From NCBI GenBank assembly GCA_902492005.1, contig CABUJV010000007.1, forward strand, positions 1 to 64,000: a DNA stretch of 64,000 bases. The letters run 5' to 3'. The stretch is from an uncultured Eubacteriales bacterium. GTDB taxonomy: Bacteria > Bacillota > Clostridia > Oscillospirales > Oscillospiraceae. Under the pieces are notes generated by a model. The model was not told the origin of the DNA, did not search any database, and was given only the letters and a program-made list of their open reading frames with translations. This document shows, in pieces, positions 7,170 to 15,982 of this stretch (position 1 is its first letter; every line of letters begins with the position of its first letter). The translations under genes were made by a program, and so were the position numbers.

Positions 7170-8648
7170 ATGGCATTGATCGAGATCTCGCATGTATCCT
7201 TTGCTTACGAGGGCAGCGATGTCCCCGTGTTTCAGGATGTCTCCGTCCGGCTGGATACGAGTTGGCGTCTGGGCTTCCTTGGCCGGAACGGCCGGGGCAA
7301 GACCACCCTGCTGCGTCTGCTGATGGGAGAAGGGGAGTACCAGGGGAGCATTTCCGCCCCGGAGTCCTTCGATTATTTTCCCCTTTCCATACCGGACGGA
7401 AGTATGGACGGGCTGGAGGCAGCCCGGCGGCTGCGCCCCGGCCTGGAGCTGTGGCGGCTTCAAAGAGAACTGAACCGTCTGGGGCTGGGGGAGGGCGTTT
7501 TGCACCGTCCCTTTGAGAGCCTCTCCAACGGGGAGCGGACCCGCTTCCTGCTGGCCCTGCTGTTTCTGCAGGAGGGCCGGTTTCCGCTCATCGACGAGCC
7601 CACCAATCATCTGGACCTGCGCGGGAGAGAGCTGGCAGCGGACTATCTGGCGGGTAAGGAAGGGTTCATCCTGGTCTCCCATGACCGGGCCTTTCTGGAC
7701 CGCTGTGTGGACCATGTTCTGGTGTTCAACCGGACGGGGCTGGAGGTGCAGAGAGGAAACTTCTCCACTTGGTGGGAAAACAAGAAACGCAGGGATCAGT
7801 GTGAGCGCATGGAACAGGACCGGCTGAAAAAGGACATCAGGCGGCTGGATGAGGCGGCGCGCCGGACGGCCGGCTGGTCCGACGCGGCGGAGAGGGCCAA
7901 GAAAGGGACCCGAAATTCCGGCCTGCGGCCGGACCGGGGATTTCTGGGCCATAAGGCGGCCAAACTGATGAAACGCGCCAAAGCGGTGGAGGAGCGCCGG
8001 CAGAGCGCCGCAGAGGAAAAAGCCGGGCTCCTGCGGGACCTGGAGACGGCGGCGGAGCTGAAGCTCCACCCCCTGAGCCACCCCCAGCGGCGCATCCTGG
8101 AGGTGAAGGACCTCTGCGTGGATTACGGCGGCGGGCCGGTCTGCCCACCTCTCTCCTTCACCCTGGAGCGAGGGGAGCGGGTGGCCCTCCGGGGGCCCAA
8201 CGGGGCGGGGAAGTCCAGCCTGCTGAAGCTGCTGCTGGGCCAAGAGATCCCACACACCGGCACGGTGTGGCTGGCGGGGGGGACACAGATTTCCTATGTG
8301 CCGCAGGACGCCTCCTTTCTGCGGGGGGACCTGAGGACCTTTATTCGGGAAAGCGGACTTGACGAGAGCCTGTTCAAAGCCGTTCTGCGCAAGCTGGACT
8401 TCCAGCGGACACAGTTTGAAAAAGACATGGCGGACTACAGCGACGGCCAGAAAAAGAAGGTCCTTCTGGCCCGCAGCCTGTGCCAGCCGTCCCACCTGTA
8501 CCTGTGGGACGAGCCGCTGAATTTCGTAGATGTGTACGCCCGGATGCAAATAGAGGACCTTTTGCTGACGTACCAGCCTACCATGATCTTCGTGGAGCAC
8601 GACCGGGCCTTTACCGAGCAGGTAGCCACCAGCGTGGTGGAGCTGTAG
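7170..8648 (+). CDS. ABC-F ribosome protection protein, Lsa/Vga-like
   Basis: A soluble 492-residue protein with two ATPase domains and no membrane segment. Domain 1 has GRNGRGKTT (about 37), LSNGE (about 117) and LIDEPTNHLD (about 140). A charged linker follows (about 205-310). Domain 2 has GPNGAGKSS (about 343), YSDGQKKK (about 423) and LWDEPLNFVD (about 445). The LWDEPLNF and GNFSTWWENK stretches are typical of Lsa/Vga-type ABC-F proteins, which displace lincosamides, streptogramin A and pleuromutilins from the ribosome. ATG 7170 follows GGGAGG. The upstream attenuator-like leader supports a resistance role. Resistance has not been shown and the family also contains housekeeping members. 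Confidence 0.85.
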   Translation: MALIEISHVSFAYEGSDVPVFQDVSVRLDTSWRLGFLGRNGRGKTTLLRLLMGEGEYQGSISAPESFDYFPLSIPDGSMDGLEAARRLRPGLELWRLQRELNRLGLGEGVLHRPFESLSNGERTRFLLALLFLQEGRFPLIDEPTNHLDLRGRELAADYLAGKEGFILVSHDRAFLDRCVDHVLVFNRTGLEVQRGNFSTWWENKKRRDQCERMEQDRLKKDIRRLDEAARRTAGWSDAAERAKKGTRNSGLRPDRGFLGHKAAKLMKRAKAVEERRQSAAEEKAGLLRDLETAAELKLHPLSHPQRRILEVKDLCVDYGGGPVCPPLSFTLERGERVALRGPNGAGKSSLLKLLLGQEIPHTGTVWLAGGTQISYVPQDASFLRGDLRTFIRESGLDESLFKAVLRKLDFQRTQFEKDMADYSDGQKKKVLLARSLCQPSHLYLWDEPLNFVDVYARMQIEDLLLTYQPTMIFVEHDRAFTEQVATSVVEL

Positions 8649-8673
8649 GTGCCGGTCCTTATCGAAGATGAAA

Positions 8674-8705
8674 AAGCGGCGTCCTCCCGAAGGAGGACGC
8701 CGCTT
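8674..8705. terminator. Terminator between ABC-F gene and gltX
   Basis: A perfect 14-bp stem (8674-8687 / 8692-8705) with a CGAA loop. On the minus strand it is followed by TTTTT, so it ends gltX transcripts and may also stop the ABC-F transcript. Confidence 0.8.
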
Positions 8706-8717
8706 GGGTACAGGCGA

Positions 8718-10208
8718 TCACTGGGCCAGCTTTTCCATGCCGGTCCGGATGCGGCGGAGCGTCTCGTCCTTACCTAGAATCTGGCACAGCTCCACCGCCC
8801 CGCCGGGGGTGACGGCCTTGCCGCTGAGGGCGGTGCGCACCGGCCACATGATGCGGCCGTTCTTCAGCTCCAGTCGTTCGGCCAGGCCGATGAGCGCGTC
8901 GTGGATGGAGTCGTAGGTCCAGGGCTCCAGCCGCTCCAGCACGGGCAGCACCTGCTGCAGGGCCTCCAGGGAGTTTTCCAGGTTGGTCTTCATCTTCTTG
9001 TGGACGTACAGCTCGGTGGAGTAGTCGGGCAGCGCATCAAAAAAGTCCACCTGGGGAGCGATGTCCTCAAAGGTGTCGCACCGGGGCTGGACCAGGGGAG
9101 CGATGAGCCTCCAGTCAATGGCGGGGTTTTTCACCGCCTGCCTCAGATAGGGCTCGGCGGCGGCGCAGAAGGCGTCCGTATCCATGGCCCGGAGATATTT
9201 GGCGTTGAAATACTTCAGCTTCTCCAGGTCAAAGATGGCGGGCGACTTGGAGATTCCGCCGATGTCAAAGCTGTGAGAGAGCTCATCCAGAGTGAAGAAT
9301 TCCCGCTCGCTCTCCTCGCCCTTGGGGGACCAGCCCAGCAGGGCCACGTAGTTGACCACGGCCTCGGACAAAAAGCCCATGGCCAGCAGATCCTCATAGG
9401 AGGGGTCCCCGTGGCGCTTGGACATCTTGTTGTGCTGGTCACGCATAACGGGAGAGCAGTGGATATAGGTGGGGACCTCCCAGCCGAAGGCCTGGTAGAG
9501 CAGATTGTACTTCGGAGCGGAGGAGAGATACTCCGAGCCCCGGACCACATGGGTGATGCCCATCAGGTGGTCGTCGATCACGTTGGCAAAATTGTAGGTG
9601 GGCAGGCCGTCGGATTTGATGAGCACCTGGTCGTCCAGCGTCTCATTCTCCACGGTGATGTCCCCGAACACCGCGTCGTGGAAGGTGGTGGAGCCGCTTT
9701 CGGGGATGCGCTGGCGGATCACATAGGGAACGCCGCATGAAAGCTTTTCGTCGATCTCCTCCTGGGTGAGATGGCGGCAGCGGCCGTCATAGCCGCCGAT
9801 GCCGTTTTCCCCGTGGAGGGACTCCAGCCGCTCCTTGTCGCAGAAGCAGCGGTAGGCGCCGCCCTTTTCCACCAGAAGCTGGGCATACGTTCCATAGAGC
9901 GTCCGGCGCTCCGTCTGAATATAGGGGCCCACCGGGCCGCCCAGATCGGGGCCCTCGTCCCAGGTGAGACCGCACTTGCGCAGAGTGGCGTAGATGACGT
10001 CGGTGGCGCCCTCCACCAGGCGGCCCTGGTCGGTGTCCTCGATGCGCAGGATGAATTTGCCGCCGGCGTGGCGGGCGATGAGCCAGGTATACAGGGCGGT
10101 GCGCAGGTTTCCCACGTGCATGTAGCCGGTGGGAGAGGGGGCGAACCGGGTGCGGACCTCTCCGTTCGGGATGCGGCGCTCCATCTCCTCAAACCAAGTC
10201 ATATCCAT
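8718..10208 (-). CDS. gltX: Glutamyl-tRNA synthetase
   Basis: A 496-residue class I aminoacyl-tRNA synthetase that charges tRNA-Glu. The HIGH motif appears as PTGYMHVGN near residue 27 and the KMSKS loop as KMSKR near residue 265, with the usual FAPSPTG start of the catalytic domain. The C-terminal helical anticodon-binding domain is complete. ATG 10206-10208 has GGAGGA upstream. Whether it is the discriminating or non-discriminating form cannot be read by eye. Confidence 0.95.
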   Translation of the reverse strand: MDMTWFEEMERRIPNGEVRTRFAPSPTGYMHVGNLRTALYTWLIARHAGGKFILRIEDTDQGRLVEGATDVIYATLRKCGLTWDEGPDLGGPVGPYIQTERRTLYGTYAQLLVEKGGAYRCFCDKERLESLHGENGIGGYDGRCRHLTQEEIDEKLSCGVPYVIRQRIPESGSTTFHDAVFGDITVENETLDDQVLIKSDGLPTYNFANVIDDHLMGITHVVRGSEYLSSAPKYNLLYQAFGWEVPTYIHCSPVMRDQHNKMSKRHGDPSYEDLLAMGFLSEAVVNYVALLGWSPKGEESEREFFTLDELSHSFDIGGISKSPAIFDLEKLKYFNAKYLRAMDTDAFCAAAEPYLRQAVKNPAIDWRLIAPLVQPRCDTFEDIAPQVDFFDALPDYSTELYVHKKMKTNLENSLEALQQVLPVLERLEPWTYDSIHDALIGLAERLELKNGRIMWPVRTALSGKAVTPGGAVELCQILGKDETLRRIRTGMEKLAQ

Positions 10209-10247
10209 GACGATTCCTCCAAAACGATCTTTTGTGTGTCTGGGACC

Positions 10248-10276
10248 ATTCTAACGGTGTGGGTAAAACTTGTCAA
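10248..10276 (-). promoter_or_regulatory. SigA promoter of gltX
   Basis: Minus-strand TTGACA (10271-10276), 17 bp and TAGAAT (10248-10253). The -35 box overlaps that of the trpS promoter. Confidence 0.8.
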
Positions 10277-10298
10277 GCGGTGCGGGATGTGATATGAT
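10270..10298 (+). promoter_or_regulatory. SigA promoter of trpS
   Basis: TTGTCA (10270-10275), 17 bp and TATGAT (10293-10298). It shares the CTTGTCAAG palindrome with the gltX promoter on the other strand. Confidence 0.75.
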
Positions 10299-10350
10299 AA
10301 TCAAGTATGTAAATCCAGGGTATCGAACCTGATTTCGAGGTGTTTGAAGC

Positions 10351-11358
10351 ATGGAAAACGAGAAGAAAGTGATTCTGTCCGGCATCCAGCCCAGCGGAGA
10401 ACTGACGCTGGGCTCCTATCTGGGGGCCATCAAGAACTGGGTGGAGCTGGCCGATGAATACGACTGTTACTATATGATGGCGGATATGCACTCCATCACG
10501 GTACGTCAGAACCCCGCCGACCTGCGCCGGCGGACGCTCACCCAGATGGCGGCCTATATCGCCTGCGGCCTGGACCCGGAGAAGAACACCATCTTCATCC
10601 AGTCCCATGTGCCCGCTCACGCCGAACTGGCCTGGGTGCTCAACTGCTACACCATGTTCGGGGAGCTCTCCCGCATGACGCAGTTCAAGGACAAGTCGGC
10701 CAAGAATGCCGACAACATCAACGCCGGGCTCTTCACCTATCCGGCCCTGATGGCCGCCGATATCCTCCTTTATCAGGCCGACCTGGTGCCGGTGGGCGGG
10801 GACCAGAAGCAGCATGTGGAGATCTGCCGGGATATTGCCAACCGCTTCAACGGCGTGTATGGAGAGGTGTTTCAGATCCCGGAGCCCTATATCCCTAAGG
10901 TGGGGGCCCGCATCATGTCCCTCACCAGCCCGGACAGCAAGATGTCCAAATCCGACAAGGACCCCAACGGCTGCGTCTACGTGCTGGAAAAGCCGGAGGA
11001 CATCCTGCGCAAATTCAAGAAGGCCGTTACCGACAGCGACACCGAGCGCTGTGTTCGGTATGACCCGGAGCAGAAGCCCGGCGTGTCCAACCTGATGACC
11101 ATCTACTCCGTGGCCACGGGCCGGAGCTTCGACGAGATCGAGGCCGAGTTCGACGGCAAGGGCTACGGCGCCTTCAAGCCCGCCGTGGGCGAGGCCGTGG
11201 TGGAGATGTTCCGCCCCATCCGGGAGGAGACCGAGCGCATCCTGGCGGATAAGGCGTATCTGGAGTCCGTCTACCGCGCCGGGGCGGAGAAGGCCGGCTA
11301 TGTGGCCAACAAGACCCTGCGCAAGGTCTATAAAAAGGTCGGCTTTGTGGCCCGCTGA
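10351..11358 (+). CDS. trpS: Tryptophanyl-tRNA synthetase
   Basis: A 335-residue class I synthetase that charges tRNA-Trp. SGIQPSGELTLGSYLGA at the N-terminus carries the TIGN/HIGH-like signature and SKMSKSDKD near residue 193 is the KMSKS loop. Length is normal for the bacterial enzyme. The ATG is preceded by GAGGTG. Only 20 bases separate it from tagO, so it likely heads a trpS-tagO-wecB transcript. There is no T-box in the short leader. Confidence 0.95.
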   Translation: MENEKKVILSGIQPSGELTLGSYLGAIKNWVELADEYDCYYMMADMHSITVRQNPADLRRRTLTQMAAYIACGLDPEKNTIFIQSHVPAHAELAWVLNCYTMFGELSRMTQFKDKSAKNADNINAGLFTYPALMAADILLYQADLVPVGGDQKQHVEICRDIANRFNGVYGEVFQIPEPYIPKVGARIMSLTSPDSKMSKSDKDPNGCVYVLEKPEDILRKFKKAVTDSDTERCVRYDPEQKPGVSNLMTIYSVATGRSFDEIEAEFDGKGYGAFKPAVGEAVVEMFRPIREETERILADKAYLESVYRAGAEKAGYVANKTLRKVYKKVGFVAR

Positions 11359-11378
11359 TACAAAGGAGTAACATACCC

Positions 11379-12500
11379 ATGCCTTTGACCGAATTGAGCT
11401 TTCTCGGGCTGGTGGCCACCGCCCTGATCACGGCGCTGCTCATCTCCTTTGTGGCCACGCCGGTGGTCAAATCCTTGGCGCAGAAGGTGGGAGCGGTGGA
11501 CGTGCCCAAAGACGGCCGCCGGATGCACGACCACCCCATCCCACGGATGGGCGGGCTGGCCATCTTCCTAGGCTTTACCCTGGCGGTACTGGTCTTTGCC
11601 GACCTGACCCGGCAGCTCCAGGGGATGCTGCTGGGGGCGGTGATCATCGTCGTCCTCGGCATCTTTGATGATATCTATGCCCTGCGGGCCTCCTTCAAAT
11701 TCGTGGTCCAGATCATCGCCGCCCTGGTGGCGGTGCTCTACGGAGGCAACGTGATCTCCGTGCTGTCCAACCCCAATATCTTCAGCAGCAACCCCTGGTG
11801 GGTGCTGGGGCCGCTGGCCATCCCCGTCACGGTGCTGTGGATCGTGGCCATCACCAACGCCGTCAACCTCATCGACGGGCTGGACGGCCTGGCGGTAGGG
11901 GTGTCGACCATCAGCTCCATGACCCTGCTGGTCATCGCCCTGACGGTGGCCGACTGGGAGGTGGCGGTGCTGATGGGCGCCCTGGCGGGGTCCTGCATCG
12001 GATTCATGCCCTACAATCTGAATCCCGCCAAGATCTTTATGGGGGATACCGGCTCTACCTTTCTGGGCTTTGTGCTGGCGGTAGTGTCCATCCAGGGGCT
12101 GTTCAAATTCTACACCATTATCTCCTTTGCGGTGCCCTTCCTGATGCTGGGACTGCCCATTTTTGACACGGCCTTCGCCTTTATCCGCCGCATCGCCCAC
12201 GGGCAGAACCCCATGTCTCCGGACCGGAGCCACGTCCACCACCGCCTCATCGACATGGGCTTTAACCAGAAGCAGGCGGTGGCAGTGCTGTACGTCATCA
12301 GCGCCATTTTAGGTCTGTCCGCCGTGGTCCTCACCACCAGCGGCGCGCTGAAGGCGATGATGCTGCTTCTGGCCCTCTGCGCCGCCGGGGCGGTCTCAGC
12401 CCGGCTGTTTTGGGGGAATAACAACGGGAAAAACCACCCCGACGAACCGGAGAAGGACAGGCCGGAAGCCAAACCGGATGGAGGAGAGGAAAAGCCATGA
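11379..12500 (+). CDS. tagO: Undecaprenyl-phosphate GlcNAc-1-phosphate transferase (TagO/WecA-like)
   Basis: A polytopic membrane enzyme of 373 residues that transfers GlcNAc-1-phosphate to undecaprenyl phosphate, the first step of many wall polymers. Motifs seen are PRMGGLAIFLGF, an FDD pair after helix 3, NLIDGLDGL, MGDTGSTFLGF and the HVHHRL loop near the C-terminus. A charged Lys/Glu-rich tail ends the protein. Its TGA overlaps the start of wecB in ATGA. The exact polymer made is not known. Confidence 0.9.
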   Translation: MPLTELSFLGLVATALITALLISFVATPVVKSLAQKVGAVDVPKDGRRMHDHPIPRMGGLAIFLGFTLAVLVFADLTRQLQGMLLGAVIIVVLGIFDDIYALRASFKFVVQIIAALVAVLYGGNVISVLSNPNIFSSNPWWVLGPLAIPVTVLWIVAITNAVNLIDGLDGLAVGVSTISSMTLLVIALTVADWEVAVLMGALAGSCIGFMPYNLNPAKIFMGDTGSTFLGFVLAVVSIQGLFKFYTIISFAVPFLMLGLPIFDTAFAFIRRIAHGQNPMSPDRSHVHHRLIDMGFNQKQAVAVLYVISAILGLSAVVLTTSGALKAMMLLLALCAAGAVSARLFWGNNNGKNHPDEPEKDRPEAKPDGGEEKP

Positions 12501-13648
12501 AGCCAATCCGTGTGATGACCATCTTCGGCACTCGGCCGGAGGCCATCAAAATGGCCCCGCTGGTCCGGGAGTTGGCCGGACGGGACGGTATGGAAAGCCT
12601 CTGCTGCGTGACGGCACAGCACCGGCAGATGCTGGACAGCGTGCTGGAGATCTTTCGGCTCAAGCCGGACTACGACCTCAACATCATGGAGCCCAATCAG
12701 ACGTTGTCCACCATAACAAGCAAGTGTCTGGCCGGGGTGGAGCAGGTGCTGGGCCAGGCGAGACCGGACCTGGTGCTGGTCCACGGGGATACCTCCACCA
12801 CCTTTGCCGGGGCTCTGGCCGCTTTTTACAGCAAGGTGGCTGTGGGCCATGTAGAAGCTGGACTGCGGACTTATGACAAGTATTCTCCCTTTCCGGAAGA
12901 GATGAATCGGACGCTGGTAGGGGACATAGCCGATCTCCACTTCTGCCCGACGGCGGCCAACCGGGAGAATTTGGCCAGGGAAGGGATTACCAAGGGCGTT
13001 TTCATTACCGGTAATACGGTGATTGATGCCCTGAAAACCACAATTGTAAAGGATTACCGCTTTTCAACTGATATTTTGAATCAGTTGGATTTTGCAGGAA
13101 AAAAAGTCATTTTGGTGACCTGTCACCGGCGGGAGAACTATGGCCGCCCCATGGAAAACATCATGGCGGCCCTGCGGCAGCTGGCCCGGACCGTTCCGGA
13201 TGCCGAGCTGGTCTATCCGGTCCATCTGTCGCCGGTGGTGCAGCAGGCGGCCCACGCTGGCCTGGACGGCCTGCCGAACGTCCATCTGATCGCGCCGCTC
13301 TCGGCGGACGAGATGCACAACCTGATGGGCCGGTGCTACATGGTCATGACCGACTCCGGCGGGCTCCAGGAGGAGGCCCCCGCCCTGGGCAAGCCGGTGC
13401 TTGTCCTGCGGCGTGAGACCGAGCGGCCGGAGGCCGTCACCGCCGGGACCGTCAAGCTGGCCGGTACGGAACAGGAGGATATCTTCCGCATGGCGGCCGA
13501 ACTGCTGGAGTGTCCCGAGGCCTATGCGGCCATGGCCCATGCGGTAAATCCCTACGGCGACGGATTTGCCTGCCGGCGGATCGCGGACGCCATTGAGTGG
13601 CATTTCGGCTTGCGGCCGGAACCGCCGCAGGCGTTTCGTGCGCAGTAA
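12497..13648 (+). CDS. wecB: UDP-N-acetylglucosamine 2-epimerase
   Basis: A 383-residue non-hydrolysing epimerase that interconverts UDP-GlcNAc and UDP-ManNAc. GTRPEAIKMAPL at the N-terminus, HVEAGLRTYDKYSPFPEE and TDSGGLQEEAP are the standard sugar-nucleotide signatures. Its overlap with tagO suggests that ManNAc feeds a teichoic-acid-like wall polymer. No ManNAc transferase is adjacent. Confidence 0.93.
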   Translation: MKPIRVMTIFGTRPEAIKMAPLVRELAGRDGMESLCCVTAQHRQMLDSVLEIFRLKPDYDLNIMEPNQTLSTITSKCLAGVEQVLGQARPDLVLVHGDTSTTFAGALAAFYSKVAVGHVEAGLRTYDKYSPFPEEMNRTLVGDIADLHFCPTAANRENLAREGITKGVFITGNTVIDALKTTIVKDYRFSTDILNQLDFAGKKVILVTCHRRENYGRPMENIMAALRQLARTVPDAELVYPVHLSPVVQQAAHAGLDGLPNVHLIAPLSADEMHNLMGRCYMVMTDSGGLQEEAPALGKPVLVLRRETERPEAVTAGTVKLAGTEQEDIFRMAAELLECPEAYAAMAHAVNPYGDGFACRRIADAIEWHFGLRPEPPQAFRAQ

Positions 13649-13686
13649 AAGATGACGCGGCAGAAGGCGGGGGAGGTGGGACTGGC

Positions 13687-14478
13687 TTGGGACAGAAGAA
13701 TAAGACGGTGCTCGCCCTCCTGATCGCCGTCGTCATTGTGGCGGCGGTGGGCGCCAGCTTCCTGCTCAATCTCATCAGCCCGGGGACCCCTGCGGTGGTA
13801 CTGCCGGCGGCGACTGAGCCCGGCAGCACGGTTGAGCCGGGCACACCCGGCGGCGATTTTTTCACGCCGGTGGAGGTCACGCCGGAGACGGTGCAGAGCG
13901 TGATCGAGACGCTGAGCCGCCCCAGCAACTATGCCCGGACGGTTACCATCCTCACCGCCGTCGGCGGGGATGCCTATGCGGCGGACACGGCCCGGGTTTG
14001 GGTGGACGGCGCGCCGGACACCATCTGGCCCCGCTGGACCCAGACGGAACGGACCAGACCCACCGGCCAAGTGGAGCACAGCATCATTGAGGAGACCGGA
14101 GAAGGGGAGGGAACGCTCTACCTCTGGTATAACAACGACCGGGAGTATCGCAGCTACCCGGCGGACCGCTGGTCAGCGGATCTGTCGCAGCGCATTCCGA
14201 CTTACGAGGATGTGCTGGCGCTGGAACGGGACTCTATCACGGATACGGGGTACGAGGAAAAAAGTGGCGCCCCCTGTATTTATGTCGAGGTGGAGGACCC
14301 GGAGCTTCATTACCGGCAGCGGTACTGGGTCTCGGTCAACGACGGGCTGCTGGTGGCGGCCGAGACCGTCAAGGACGGCCAGGTGGTGCTCAGTGCCGGC
14401 GCCTCCGGCATGGAGTCCACCGAGGGCACCGAGTTCGCTCTGCCGGACGGGACGGTGCTCCACCGTACCAGTGACTGA
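13687..14478 (+). CDS. Membrane-anchored extracytoplasmic protein of unknown function
   Basis: About 263 residues. One hydrophobic anchor (about residues 6-28) is followed by a Pro/Thr-rich linker and an exported domain with tyrosine-rich stretches (LYLWYNNDREYRSYPAD). I choose TTG 13687 because GGAGG lies ten bases upstream and the membrane anchor then sits at the N-terminus. An earlier ATG at 13597 would overlap wecB. The exported part recalls lipoprotein-sorting-type folds, but I do not recognise the family. Its position after wecB suggests a cell-envelope job. Confidence 0.7.
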   Translation: MGQKNKTVLALLIAVVIVAAVGASFLLNLISPGTPAVVLPAATEPGSTVEPGTPGGDFFTPVEVTPETVQSVIETLSRPSNYARTVTILTAVGGDAYAADTARVWVDGAPDTIWPRWTQTERTRPTGQVEHSIIEETGEGEGTLYLWYNNDREYRSYPADRWSADLSQRIPTYEDVLALERDSITDTGYEEKSGAPCIYVEVEDPELHYRQRYWVSVNDGLLVAAETVKDGQVVLSAGASGMESTEGTEFALPDGTVLHRTSD

Positions 14479-14488
14479 GCATAGCAGA

Positions 14489-14525
14489 CAGGCACGCAGA
14501 GGGGCCCCCTCCGCGTGCCTGTTTT
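14489..14525 (+). terminator. Terminator of the trpS-wecB transcript
   Basis: A 9-bp stem (14489-14497 / 14513-14521) extended by an inner GC helix, followed by TTTT. Confidence 0.8.
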
Positions 14526-14529
14526 GACA

Positions 14530-14973
14530 TTATTCCTTCTCTTTCTCCCTGCCACCCAGGCTAAACAGGAGCAGCAGGCCCAGGATAATGGCCATTTCGA
14601 TGTTGTCCCCGTCGCCGTCCAGAAACAGGAAGAGCAGGATGAGCAGCAGGAGGATATCGCCGGTATCAATCTCGTCCAGTTTCAGGCCCTTCAGAAGCCC
14701 GGACAGCCAAGAGGCTTTCCGGTCCGGACCGCCCAGCGGCCCGGACGATCCGGGCGGCGGCTGGCGGGCGGTATGTGCTCCCGCCGGTCCGGGGCCATGG
14801 GGGGTGGCACGGTGGGACTGGGAGGATTCCGCTGCGTGAGACGTCTGCGGCGGCTGGTGCGCCTGGTGGGACGAAGCGCTGCCGCGGGGCGGCTCAGGAT
14901 GCCGGAAGGGAGGGGCATCCTCCTCCACGACCCGAGTATAGGCTGTGCCATTGGGGATGTATCGGTTATACAT
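14530..14973 (-). CDS. Proline-rich protein with C-terminal hydrophobic pair, unknown
   Basis: A 147-residue protein. Residues 1-85 are rich in Pro, Ser, His and Gly and probably disordered. They are followed by KLDEIDTGD and two short hydrophobic stretches separated by DGDGDNIE. I do not recognise a named family, although similar acidic-hinged hydrophobic tails recur in clostridial proteins. The start overlaps the end of the upstream gene by eight bases, showing translational coupling in a three-gene operon. No function is proposed. Confidence 0.65.
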   Translation of the reverse strand: MYNRYIPNGTAYTRVVEEDAPPFRHPEPPRGSASSHQAHQPPQTSHAAESSQSHRATPHGPGPAGAHTARQPPPGSSGPLGGPDRKASWLSGLLKGLKLDEIDTGDILLLLILLFLFLDGDGDNIEMAIILGLLLLFSLGGREKEKE

Positions 14974-15514
14974 GTTCGCCTTCGCCCCCTTCCTTGCTTT
15001 CGCGGAACATTCGAAGGGCGGCCCGAACCACCCGGGCCAGCCGGGCGGCCTGGATCGCCCGGTCTACCTTGGCAAACCGCTCTTCCCTGACAAAGGGGCG
15101 CAGAGCGGCCAGCAGGGCGGTCTTGTCATCGGCAGGACGGTTATACTCGCTGACCAGACGCATCCCCAACTGGATGAGCCTGGGGTCCAGATCGGCCAGG
15201 GCGGACAGGGGATTGCCTCCGCCGTTCTGGAGCGTGCTGCCGCCGGAGCCTCCGTTCAGCAGGCCGCCCAGCAGATTCAGCATCCCGGATAGATCCGGGG
15301 CGGCGCTCTGCGGCGCTTGGGTCTCCAGGGCGGGCGGCGCGGCCTGAAGGGGTTCGGGCTCCGCTGGCATCGGAGGCGGATCCGGCTGTGTCGAGGCCTG
15401 CGTCGGCGCGGCGTTCCCGTCCCCGGTCAGGGCGCGGGCGATGGACATGATCTGGCCCATGGCCTCCGGGTTGCCGAGTACGGCATTGAGTTGTTCCGTG
15501 AAGTCGTCGGCCAT
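14966..15514 (-). CDS. Small helical protein of unknown function, middle gene
   Basis: A 182-residue protein with a conserved-looking N-terminus (DFTEQLNAVLGNPEAMGQI), a Pro/Gln/Gly-rich middle and a strongly helical C-terminus (RLIQLGMRLVSEYNRP then a basic amphipathic region). It has no signal peptide or membrane segment. ATG 15512-15514 follows GGAGGG. It lies between two other small unknowns in the same direction. I cannot assign a function. Confidence 0.7.
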   Translation of the reverse strand: MADDFTEQLNAVLGNPEAMGQIMSIARALTGDGNAAPTQASTQPDPPPMPAEPEPLQAAPPALETQAPQSAAPDLSGMLNLLGGLLNGGSGGSTLQNGGGNPLSALADLDPRLIQLGMRLVSEYNRPADDKTALLAALRPFVREERFAKVDRAIQAARLARVVRAALRMFRESKEGGEGEHV

Positions 15515-15564
15515 GGTTTGATCCCTCCAATCCGGTGCCGGGGAGCTTCAGGCGGGGGAGCCCG

Positions 15565-15846
15565 TCATTTTCCCTGAATGGTCTTATTGAGCTGCGCTAC
15601 CACCTTGGCGCCGTTTGGGTCCTTCATCAGACGGTCCATCAGGCCCATAAGCTGGGAGGTGTCACCCTTCATGGCGGCCTCCGCCGCAGATTTCAGGCCG
15701 CCGCCCGCGCTTTGGTTGAGCAGATGCATCAGATGCTGGGTCTCGGGGGCCTTGGCCAGATTTTCCACCGCCGTCCTGTTTTTCAGAAGCTGGACGGCCT
15801 GGGGGCTCTTCATAAGGTCGTTCATGTTGGGCTGACGATTTGCCAT
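15565..15846 (-). CDS. Small protein of unknown function, first gene
   Basis: A 93-residue Met- and Gln-rich helical protein (MANRQPNMNDLMKSPQAV) with no membrane segment. The ATG at 15844-15846 has AAGGAGG nine bases upstream, better than an in-frame ATG 27 bases earlier. It is the promoter-proximal gene of the three-gene unit. A TATAAT on the minus strand at 15921-15926 could be its -10 box, but the -35 is weak. Confidence 0.7.
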   Translation of the reverse strand: MANRQPNMNDLMKSPQAVQLLKNRTAVENLAKAPETQHLMHLLNQSAGGGLKSAAEAAMKGDTSQLMGLMDRLMKDPNGAKVVAQLNKTIQGK

Positions 15847-15982
15847 GGCAGTTTCCTCCTTCGAAGGCGGCACGGCCGCGCCGGTCCGCCGGTTGGGGTT
15901 TCTAAATTTGGTTTCAGAGTATTATATGTGCCGCGGCAGGGAAGGTGACTGCACAGCGGCGGTTTTGGAAGAGAGGCTTGAG

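Noticed and set aside
12497..14478. Teichoic-acid or capsule gene cluster
   Set aside because: Only tagO and wecB are present; no glycosyltransferase, flippase or polymerase follows, so a full cluster cannot be claimed.
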